Positions 17,679 to 24,489 of a stretch of 64,000 nt of DNA are shown piece after piece. This DNA comes from Pseudofrankia sp. DC12 (GTDB taxonomy: Bacteria > Actinomycetota > Actinomycetes > Frankiales > Frankiaceae): NCBI RefSeq assembly GCF_000966285.1, contig NZ_KQ031391.1, positions 740,978 to 804,977 of the forward strand, written 5' to 3'. Numbering within the stretch: position 1 is the stretch's first letter; every line of letters starts with the position of its first letter. The notes under the pieces are model-generated. The model saw nothing but the letters and a program-made list of their open reading frames with translations. It was not told where the DNA came from and did no database searches. Both the position numbers and the translations under genes were made by a program.

Positions 17679-17838
17679 AAAGTGCCAGGGATTTGGGGAC
17701 ATCCAGCGCGCAAATAGGCGGTCCAGCGACTGGTTCACCGGACCGCTGCCCGCCAGATCTTCCTGGTCAGCCTCCGGCGACCGAGAACGAGGCCGACCGC
17801 GGGCCACGACGCGGCAGCAAGATTTCCTGGACATTTCC

Positions 17839-17854
17839 TACCTACCAGTAGGTA
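17839..17854. promoter_or_regulatory. TetR-type operator upstream of the lipase gene
   Basis: Perfect palindrome TACCTACCAGTAGGTA: 7-base arms around a CA centre. Its length, symmetry and high A+T relative to surroundings are typical of TetR-family operators in actinobacteria. It sits 70 bases before the lipase ATG. No TetR gene is adjacent, so the regulator would act from a distance. Confidence 0.65.
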
Positions 17855-17924
17855 ACTATGTCCACCCACCAGACCCGCACCGGCCCGGGGCCCCGCCCGG
17901 GCGGCAGCACCCGGGAGGTCACTC

Positions 17925-18875
17925 ATGCTGGTCAACCGCCTTCGCCGCCGATTACCCCGACGCGCCGCGCTGATCGCGCTGCCGGCGGCGCTGGTCACGG
18001 CCCTGTTCGCCGGCGGAGCGTCGACGGCCGCATCGGCGGCGGCGCCGCTGCCCGTCCTCTACAACTTCCCGGCGGCGGTCGCGATCTCGCTGGCGAAGCC
18101 GAACGCCGACCCGCCCGGCGCCAACGACTTCTCCTGCCGGCCGAGCGCGGCCCATCCGAGGCCGGTCGTCCTCGTCCACGGCACGCTCGCGGACAAGACC
18201 AACGAATGGCAGGCCCTCGCGCCGCTGCTGAAGAACGACGGCTACTGCGTCTTCGCGCCCAACATCGGTGGCGCCTCGCCAGACGCCTACATCCAGGCGG
18301 CCGCCCCGATCGAACAGAGCTCGGCCCAGCTCGCCACCTTCGTCGACCAGGTGCTCGCCGCCACCGGCGCCTCCAAAGTCGACCTCGTCGGCCACTCCCA
18401 GGGCGGCATGCTGCCGCGCTACTACATCAACAACCTCGGCGGCGACGCGAAGGCCAACTCGTTGATCGGCCTCGCACCCTCCAACCACGGCACGACCCTC
18501 AACGGCCTGGCCCAGATCGCCCAGGCCCTCGGCCTGTCCAGCACCGTCGCCTCGGCCTGCGCCTCGTGCGCGGAACAGATCATCGGATCACAGTTCCTCA
18601 CGGCGCTCAACGCCGACGGCGGCACCCGGGCCAGCGTCCACTACACCGTCATCGAGACCAGGTACGACGAGATCGTCACGCCCTATACCTCGGCGTTCCT
18701 GTCCGGTTCCAACGTCAAGAACATCACCCTGCAGGACACCTGCATCCTCGACGGCTCCGACCACATCTCGATCGCCTATGACCGCGTGGCCCTGCGCTTC
18801 GTCGAGAACGCGCTCGATCCCCAACACCCCAAGCCGCTGATCTGCGTCCCGGTCCTGCCGGTCGTCGGCGGCTGA
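17925..18875 (+). CDS. Secreted lipase/esterase, alpha/beta hydrolase
   Basis: Secreted triacylglycerol lipase-like protein of 316 residues (lipase class 2/EstA type). A Sec signal peptide is evident: RRRLPRRAALIALPAALVTALFAGGASTAASAAAP, cleaved after an AxA near residue 38. Mature domain: the oxyanion strand VVLVHGTLADK, nucleophile elbow LVGHSQGGMLPRYYI, and candidate Asp (YDEIVTPY) and His (DHISIAYD) later. Four Cys in CASCAEQ and TCILDG could form disulfides. ATG 17925 has GGGAGG at 17913-17918. A TetR-type palindrome lies upstream and a strong hairpin ends the gene, so it is a single-gene unit. Two overlapping plus-strand frames are shadows. Confidence 0.92.
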   Translation: MLVNRLRRRLPRRAALIALPAALVTALFAGGASTAASAAAPLPVLYNFPAAVAISLAKPNADPPGANDFSCRPSAAHPRPVVLVHGTLADKTNEWQALAPLLKNDGYCVFAPNIGGASPDAYIQAAAPIEQSSAQLATFVDQVLAATGASKVDLVGHSQGGMLPRYYINNLGGDAKANSLIGLAPSNHGTTLNGLAQIAQALGLSSTVASACASCAEQIIGSQFLTALNADGGTRASVHYTVIETRYDEIVTPYTSAFLSGSNVKNITLQDTCILDGSDHISIAYDRVALRFVENALDPQHPKPLICVPVLPVVGG

Positions 18876-18911
18876 GTCAGCCCGCCCGGCACGGCAGGCC
18901 GCCCAGCACGG

Positions 18912-18947
18912 CACGAAGCCCCGCGTCGGGAGACGCGGGGCTTCGTG
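18912..18947. terminator. Strong hairpin terminator after lipase
   Basis: Perfect 16-base inverted repeat (arms CACGAAGCCCCGCGTC and its complement) with a 4-base GGGA loop, 37 bases after the lipase stop. No long T tract follows. It also lies just downstream of the remnant on the opposite strand. Confidence 0.85.
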
Positions 18948-18979
18948 AATGTCCGGTCGGCGCCGACTAGGCGCGAGGC

Positions 18980-19051
18980 TCAGATCTTGTGGCCCCAGCA
19001 GCCCTTCGAGGCGTACCACGGGCTGGTGCCGGACATGGAGTACAGCTTCCC
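18980..19051 (-). pseudogene. Truncated 3' end of an unidentified gene
   Basis: On the minus strand a frame ending at 18980 encodes KLYSMSGTSPWYASKGCWGH followed by KI and a TGA stop. For these 22 codons every degenerate third position is G or C, as in true genes of this DNA, and the strand's reading ends at a hairpin. Upstream of about 19047 the frame loses this bias and has no start. I read it as the surviving tail of a deleted gene. The family is not recognised; the Trp/Cys/Tyr-rich tail suggests a secreted or small cell-wall protein. Confidence 0.4.
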
Positions 19052-19515
19052 GGTCCCTGCCAAACAGGTCCGAAGAAAAACGCCGTAACGCGGGGGCAAA
19101 GAAAGGCGTCCCGCCCGGCGTGTGCCCCACCGTCCAGCGCGGCACGAGAACCACCATGGCAGCCAGAACCCAGCCCTGGCAAACCCCGAAAATCCCGGTA
19201 ACCCGGCTCACAGACCAGAACCGGGGAATCAGCGGCCGGACAAATCCCGACACGGTCCGCCGCCCTCGCCACTCACCGCCACCGGCCCGGCACCCAGGCC
19301 GACGGACGCACCGGGGCGTGACCAGGCCGCCTGCACCGGGCACGCCCCGGCGACGAGACGCTCACCCAACGTCGGTCACTGTGACGACAGACACCGCGCC
19401 CCGGAGGCCGGACATCGCGCGTCGGAGCCGGCACGGGTGCAGCACCCGGCGTTGCTGTCGCGCGGTGCATGCCGCCGCCGCGGTCCCGCCTGAGCGGGAC
19501 CGCGGCCAGCGGACC
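19052..19515. other. Non-coding spacer
   Basis: About 460 bases without a convincing gene on either strand. The open frames here have random third-position composition. The stretch 19060-19260 is richer in A and C than its surroundings and may be debris from the deleted gene whose tail lies at 18980-19051. Confidence 0.5.
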
Positions 19516-20226
19516 TCAGCCCTGCGGGTACTGCGGCCAGCCGCCCTGCTGCTGGCCCTGCTGCGGCGGGTACTGCTGCCAGCCGGTCTGCGGGTCGCCG
19601 CCCTGCGGCTGGCCCTGCTGCCAGCCAGCGGGCGCCTGGCCCTGCGGCTGCCCCTGCTGCCACCCACCCTGCGGCGGCTGCTGCCAGGCTCCCGGCTGCG
19701 GGGCTCCCGGCTGCTGGCCCTGCGGCCAACCGGGCTGCGGCGGGCCGTACGGGTACCCGGGCGGGCCGGCGGGTGGGGTCTGGCCGGCGCCGGACACGTG
19801 GCGCAGCGCGGTGAACGCGGTCAGCGCGAGCGCCGCGAACAGTCCGAGGAACAGCCCGGCGCGCGCGCCCGACTTGACGTCGGAGTCGAGAAAGTTCGGC
19901 ACATCCGGCAGCGTGGCCCAACGGATCACGATCAGCAGCAGCGCGAACGCGCTGGCAATCGTGAACACGAGCGCCGGCGGGATCGGTCCCACGGCCGGCA
20001 TCCGGAAGCGCCCGAGGGCCTGGGCGGCGACCAGCCCCGCGATCGCGAGGCACAGCAGGATGGGGAACCACGCGAGGAAGCCGGAGTGCCAGCCGCTCGC
20101 GGTGAAGTTGTGGTGGTCGATCTTCACGCCGTACCACGGCAGGAAGCTCGAGATGAAGACGACGAGGCCAGCCCCTAGAACCCCGATGTCGTAGGTCGCG
20201 ACATCGCGACCTCCGATGCGTGCCAT
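19516..20226 (-). CDS. Four-helix membrane protein with Pro/Gly/Gln-rich tail
   Basis: Paralogue of the membrane protein at 11695-12621. About 236 residues from ATG 20226 (MARIGGRDVATYDIGVLG). Four helices: GVLGAGLVVFISSFLPWYG, FLAWFPILLCLAIAGLVAAQ, PPALVFTIASAFALLLIVIRW and AGLFLGLFAALALTAFTAL. The last 85 residues are low complexity with repeated GWQQGQPQG and PQGxxxG motifs, probably a disordered cytoplasmic tail. An SD-like GAGGGG lies 12-17 bases before the ATG. Function is unknown; the shared SFLPW motif after helix one and the xRWxxLP motif after helix three define the family. Confidence 0.78.
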   Translation of the reverse strand: MARIGGRDVATYDIGVLGAGLVVFISSFLPWYGVKIDHHNFTASGWHSGFLAWFPILLCLAIAGLVAAQALGRFRMPAVGPIPPALVFTIASAFALLLIVIRWATLPDVPNFLDSDVKSGARAGLFLGLFAALALTAFTALRHVSGAGQTPPAGPPGYPYGPPQPGWPQGQQPGAPQPGAWQQPPQGGWQQGQPQGQAPAGWQQGQPQGGDPQTGWQQYPPQQGQQQGGWPQYPQG

Positions 20227-20563
20227 AACGTGAAAACCCCTCTTCACTAGCGACGAACGATGTGGGCGTGCTCGCTCGGCCCATGGCCAGCCCGCCAGGA
20301 CCGGTCCGTGCCGCGTCCTGCCCCCCCCAAGCCCGCCCCCATGAACGAGAGCGCCACAACGTACCAAACGGGCATTTCTCGTGCGGTTGGGGTGAGACTT
20401 TCAGAGCGCGAACCCAGGTCACGCCAATGTCCGGAAGCCGACAGCGGCTTTCCCGTGGTCCGGAACATCCGCCATCCGAAGCGTTCGGGCGGCGCCGCTG
20501 TGCGGCCGGCGGCACGGACACGGCCCGCGAGGGAGCAAGGTAGGTCCGGGAGGGGCCTCCCGC
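20227..20563. other. Intergenic region upstream of membrane protein
   Basis: 337 bases between two minus-strand genes (the exporter stop at 20564 and the membrane-protein start at 20226). It must hold the membrane-protein promoter; an A/T-richer patch at 20350-20380 is the best candidate on composition. No gene or strong hairpin was seen. Confidence 0.45.
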
Positions 20564-21505
20564 TTAGGCCAGCTCGCCGGGCGCCGCCGCGGGACCGCTC
20601 TCGCGGCCGGCGGAACGCCGGGCCCCATCGGCCGACAGCGCGCCAGACCTCGAGGTCGCGCCGTAGAGCACACCACCCACGACGAGGACAGCACCGGCGA
20701 TCTCGACGGCCGACAGCCGCTCGCCGACCAGGACCGCCGAGGCGGACAGCCCGACGACGGGCACGAGCATCGAGAACGGCGCGACCAGGCCGGCGGGGTG
20801 GCGGGCCATCAGCCAGCTCCAGATGCCCGAGCCCAGCAACGTGCCGATCAGGACCGTGTAGGCGAGGCCGGCGAGGGAGCTCCAGAGGTGGCCGGCCGTG
20901 GTGAACGCGCCGGCGACCCGCTGCGGCCCCTCGACGACCAGGGACAGCGCCAGCATCGGCACCGGCGGGACAACCGACATCCACAAGGTGAGGTGGAACG
21001 GGTTCGGCGCGTGCGCCCGGGCATTGCAGACGTTCCCGATGGCCCAGCCGAAGCCGCCGGCGAGCACCAGCAGGAACGGGCCGAGCGCAGCCGAGTCGTG
21101 CGCCCGGGTCCAGCCGACGACGCCGAGGCCGAGGGCGGCCACGAGCAGCCCGGCCAGCCGGCGAGGGGTGATCCGCTCGCGGAACCCGACCGCCCCGAGC
21201 AGCACGGTGAACGGCGCCGAGGATTGCAGTACCAGGGACGCGAGCCCCGGCTGGATGCCGGTGTGCATGGCCCAGTAGAGGAAGAGGAACTGCAGCGTCC
21301 CGAAGCCGATTCCATAGCCGAGCAGCAGGCGCGCCGGGACGGCGGGCCGGGGCACCAGGAGCAGCGTCGGGATGGCGATGACGGTGAATCGCACCGCCGC
21401 CAACAAGAACGGCGGGAAGTGCCGGAGTGAGGCGTCGATGGCGAGGAAGTTCAGGCCCCAGGCAATAGCGACGACGACGGCGAGCAGGCGGTGGCGCGGC
21501 GGCAT
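20564..21505 (-). CDS. EamA-family (DMT) exporter
   Basis: Ten-helix transporter of 313 residues with two EamA repeats: LAVVVAIAWGLNFLAIDASL with FPPFLLAAVRFTVIAIPTLL in the first, and SSLAGLAYTVLIGTLLGSGI with PAGLVAPFSMLVPVVGLSAS and AGAVLVVGGVLYG in the second. The HFPPFLLAAVRF motif is typical of the YdcZ/RhaT-like amino-acid exporter subgroup. It is divergent from the LysR gene at 21578 with 72 bases between them, the usual pattern for an exporter controlled by that regulator. Confidence 0.9.
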   Translation of the reverse strand: MPPRHRLLAVVVAIAWGLNFLAIDASLRHFPPFLLAAVRFTVIAIPTLLLVPRPAVPARLLLGYGIGFGTLQFLFLYWAMHTGIQPGLASLVLQSSAPFTVLLGAVGFRERITPRRLAGLLVAALGLGVVGWTRAHDSAALGPFLLVLAGGFGWAIGNVCNARAHAPNPFHLTLWMSVVPPVPMLALSLVVEGPQRVAGAFTTAGHLWSSLAGLAYTVLIGTLLGSGIWSWLMARHPAGLVAPFSMLVPVVGLSASAVLVGERLSAVEIAGAVLVVGGVLYGATSRSGALSADGARRSAGRESGPAAAPGELA

Positions 21506-21563
21506 ACCGCGACTGTCCCCGAAGCCCTCATATTAGGACAATTGAAATATAGTTCATCGTCTC

Positions 21564-21578
21564 TGTAGGCTGCCTACA
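21564..21578. promoter_or_regulatory. Palindromic operator abutting the LysR start codon
   Basis: TGTAGGCTGCCTACA, 7-base arms around a single T, ending in the first base of the LysR ATG. It could be the autoregulatory site for the LysR protein and/or for the divergent exporter promoter. The A/T-rich stretch at 21530-21556 beside it probably contains the promoters. Confidence 0.6.
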
Positions 21579-22546
21579 TGGACGTCCGTCACCTGGAGCT
21601 TCTGCGCGACCTGGCCGAACGCGGCAGCGTCACCGCCGTCGCCGCCGCGACCCATCGCACGCCGTCGGCGGTCTCCCAGCAGCTGCGCACCGCCCAGCGC
21701 GAGTTCGGCGTCGGGCTGGTCGAGCCGCACGGGCGCGGAGTCCGGCTGACGGAGGCCGGCCGGCTGCTCGCCGAGGCCGGCCGGGGCGTCGCCCGGGTGC
21801 TCGCCGAGGTGCAGGCCCAGTTCGACGAGTTCTGCGGCGAGCCGGCCGGGCTGGTGCGGGTGGCCGCCCTGCCGAGCGCCGCGACGCTGCTGCTGCCGGG
21901 GGTGCTGGCCGAGCTGGAGACGACGGCGATCCGGCTGGAGTGTGACGACGTCGACCTGCCGGAGCAGGAGTACGGCCGGCTGGTGACCGACTACGACATC
22001 GTGATCGGGCACAGCCTGCGCGCGGGCCCGCCGCCCGGCGCGGGCGGCCTGGTCACCGAGCCGCTGGCCAGGGAGCCGCTCGACATCGCCATGCGGGCCG
22101 GCCATCCGCTCGCCGGCGGACCCACGGTGACGGCCGGCCAGCTGGTCGACGTCGAGTGGTACGGCGTGCCGCTTGGCTACCCCTTCGACGTCGTTCGCCT
22201 GGCGGTCGAGGCGGCAGCCGGGAGGCCGGTCACGGTCGTCCAGCGGCTGCGGGACAACCGGCTGGTCGAGGCGCTGGTCGCCCACGGCGACCGGGTCGCG
22301 GTCCTCCCCCGGTTCACGACGCCGACCGGCGCCGGCCTCGCGCTGCGGGAGCTCGCCGGGCTGGACACCGGCCGCCACCTGCTCGCGCTGCTGCGCCCGG
22401 ACCGGGCCGAGCGCCTCGCCGTCCGGCGCGTTCTCGCCAGCTTCCGCCGCCATGCCGCGGCCGTGGCCGCCCGCCACGGCCGGGGAACGGCGTCAGACGC
22501 TGGCCTCACCGGCCACGAGCCAGCGGGAGCCGAAGGCGCGCAGTGA
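21578..22546 (+). CDS. LysR-family transcriptional regulator
   Basis: LTTR of 322 residues: N-terminal winged HTH (VRHLELLRDLAERGSVTAVAAATHRTPSAVSQQLRTAQREFG) and a periplasmic-binding-like effector domain from about residue 90 (LVRVAALPSAATLLLPGVLAEL). It belongs to the subgroup that senses amino acids or related metabolites (ArgP/IciA-like by context with an EamA exporter; inference). No ribosome-binding site precedes the ATG, and a palindrome touches it, so the transcript is probably leaderless. Its last 54 bases overlap the end of the convergent MATE gene. Confidence 0.92.
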   Translation: MDVRHLELLRDLAERGSVTAVAAATHRTPSAVSQQLRTAQREFGVGLVEPHGRGVRLTEAGRLLAEAGRGVARVLAEVQAQFDEFCGEPAGLVRVAALPSAATLLLPGVLAELETTAIRLECDDVDLPEQEYGRLVTDYDIVIGHSLRAGPPPGAGGLVTEPLAREPLDIAMRAGHPLAGGPTVTAGQLVDVEWYGVPLGYPFDVVRLAVEAAAGRPVTVVQRLRDNRLVEALVAHGDRVAVLPRFTTPTGAGLALRELAGLDTGRHLLALLRPDRAERLAVRRVLASFRRHAAAVAARHGRGTASDAGLTGHEPAGAEGAQ

Positions 22547-23872
22547 GAGCGTGCCGGCGCGGGCCGCGAGGAAGCCGGCCGCGTTGGCGCCCATCAGGCA
22601 GATCACGCCCCACTGGCCGTGCGGCGCCCAACGCAGGACCGCGCCGGCCAGCACCCCGAACGCGGCCAGGTTGGTCAGGCTCGTCCAAGCGAGGTAGCGG
22701 TTGTCACCGGCGCCGATGAGCACGCCGTCCAGTACGAAGACCAGGCCGCCCAGCGGCTGGGCCGCGGCGAGCACCAGCACCGCGGGAACGATGAGCCGGG
22801 CGACCGCGGCCGAGCTGGTGAACGCCGGCCCGAGCACCCAGGCCAGGCTCGCGAGGACCGCGCCCAGGACGACGCCGCTGCCCACCCCCCAGGCGACGCA
22901 GCGGCGCAGCACCACCCGCACACCGGCGACATCACCGGCACCCAGCCGGTCGCCGACGAGCACCTGCGCCGCGATCGCCAGCGCGTCGAGCGCAAACGCG
23001 GTGGTGGTGAACAGCGTCATCGCGACCTGGATCGCGGCGAGCTCGTCCGACCCGAGCGCGGCCGCCGTGTACGTGACCAGCAGCAGCCCGGCCCGCAGGC
23101 TCGCCGTCCGCAACAGCAGCCAGCAGCCGGCCCGCGCACCGCGCAGCACCCCGGCCCCGCGCGGGCGGCCGCTCGCGCCGACCCGGCGCGCGTGGCCGGC
23201 GACCACCCCCAGGTAGGCGGCGGCCATCGCCCACTGGGCGAGCACCGTCCCGGTCGCCGAGCCCGCGATCCCCCAGCCCGCGCCGTAGATGAGGGCCGCG
23301 TTCAGCGCGGCGTTCGCGCCGAAACCGAGGGCCGCCACGACGAGCGGCGTGCGGGTGTCGTGCAGGCCGCGCAGCAGGCCGGCCGCGGCGTAGACGAGCA
23401 GCATCGCCGGCAGGCCCGCCATCGAGATCGACAGGTAGCGGGCGGCCTGCGCCTCGACCGCCTGGTCCGCGCCGAAGGCACCGACCAGCGCTGGCGTCAC
23501 CCACCAGCCCACCAGCGCCAGCACCGTGCCCAGCCCGGCCGCAAGCCACAGCCCGTCCAGCCCGGCCGTGACCGCGGCCTGCTCGTCACCGGCGCCGCGC
23601 AGCCGGGCGACCGTCGGCGTGGTCGCGTAGGCGAGGAAGACCATCAGGCCGACGGCCGTCCCGAGGACCGATGACGCGAGGCTCAGCCCGGCCAACGGCG
23701 CGGTTCCCAGATGCCCGACCATCGCGGTGTCGGCCAGCAGAAACAGCGGCTCGGCGACCAGCGCGCCCAACGCAGGCAGCGCCAGCCGCAAGATCGCCTG
23801 ATCCAGCCGCGGGTCCGGCCCGGCCTCCTGCCCGGCCTCCCGCGCCGGCGACGTGTCATCTGCCAGCTCCAC
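22493..23872 (-). CDS. MATE-family efflux transporter (DinF-like)
   Basis: Multidrug and toxin extrusion protein of 459 residues with twelve hydrophobic helices in two halves. Family marks: ILRLALPALGALVAEPLFLLADTAMVGHLG at the start of the first half, GLLRGLHDTRTPLVVAALGF, ALDALAIAAQVLVGDRLGAGD in the second half, and GVLIGAGDNRYLAWTSL. It most resembles the DinF subgroup by the opening 'aDTAMVGHLGT..LAGL' pattern. It should couple Na+ or H+ entry to export of cationic or reactive compounds. The 3' end overlaps the LysR gene tail-to-tail. Confidence 0.92.
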   Translation of the reverse strand: MELADDTSPAREAGQEAGPDPRLDQAILRLALPALGALVAEPLFLLADTAMVGHLGTAPLAGLSLASSVLGTAVGLMVFLAYATTPTVARLRGAGDEQAAVTAGLDGLWLAAGLGTVLALVGWWVTPALVGAFGADQAVEAQAARYLSISMAGLPAMLLVYAAAGLLRGLHDTRTPLVVAALGFGANAALNAALIYGAGWGIAGSATGTVLAQWAMAAAYLGVVAGHARRVGASGRPRGAGVLRGARAGCWLLLRTASLRAGLLLVTYTAAALGSDELAAIQVAMTLFTTTAFALDALAIAAQVLVGDRLGAGDVAGVRVVLRRCVAWGVGSGVVLGAVLASLAWVLGPAFTSSAAVARLIVPAVLVLAAAQPLGGLVFVLDGVLIGAGDNRYLAWTSLTNLAAFGVLAGAVLRWAPHGQWGVICLMGANAAGFLAARAGTLSLRAFGSRWLVAGEASV

Positions 23873-24489
23873 ACCGCGAGCCTGCCTCCGGCCGGCCGCG
23901 GCCGGGGCCGTCGATGACCAGTCTCACGTCCTCCTGAGCGCCCGTCTCTGAGAGTGCGTCGGCCTGACGGGCCCGCCGTCCGTTCAGGCCTCGTGGTCGC
24001 TAGTTTGGGCCAGCCCGTGGCCACGGTGTGTGGGCGAGCCGAGGGCGGCACAGGACACACGGAAATCAGGCGTCGCCCGGAGCTCGCCCCGCACGTTCCA
24101 CGTGCCCTGGAACGGACCCAGCCTCGGCTCATACCGTCTGGTCACCGATCACGCACCACAGTCATGGCGGGATGAGTGAAGCAGCGCGGCCCGCGGGGAG
24201 GGCTGTGCGGCGGGGCGCTCAGGGCGTGACGCTCGGCGGGCCCGTCTGACGATCAGCGGCCGCCCACGCGGCACCGGTTCCGGCGGATCAGCGATCGCCT
24301 CCTCCAGCCGCGCCCGGGGGCGCCTCGGCGAGCGAACGGGTGTTCGAGGATAATTCGGGATCGCGACCCGCGCGAAGACCGAATTTCAACGGAAGTGCGG
24401 GAAAAGCGGTCTTCGGTGGGTATGTCGACGGCGCGCCGCAGGGGAGTCGCGGTGCGGTCGGTCCTGAGCACATGAGGTGGGTTTTGGGG
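23873..24489. other. Divergent promoter region with two inverted repeats
   Basis: About 617 bases between the MATE and Snf2 genes, with no gene seen. It holds two inverted repeats: CGTTCCA/TGGAACG (24094-24114, 7-base arms, 7-base centre) and GAAGACCG/CGGTCTTC (24374-24414, 8-base arms, 25-base centre). The second lies 76 bases before the Snf2 start and could be an operator or a leader hairpin. A relatively A/T-rich patch at 24340-24400 may contain the Snf2 promoter. Confidence 0.5.

Noticed and set aside
17858-18781. Frame beginning 67 bases before the lipase gene and overlapping it
   Set aside because: Out of phase with the lipase, with Arg-rich composition and no motif; the lipase frame has the signal peptide and GHSQGG.
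19122-19493. Overlapping frames in the spacer after the lipase
   Set aside because: Third-position composition is random and no motif, start signal or neighbour supports them.
23954-24249. Two overlapping plus-strand frames in the MATE/Snf2 spacer
   Set aside because: No codon bias and no ribosome-binding site; the region is better read as a promoter region.
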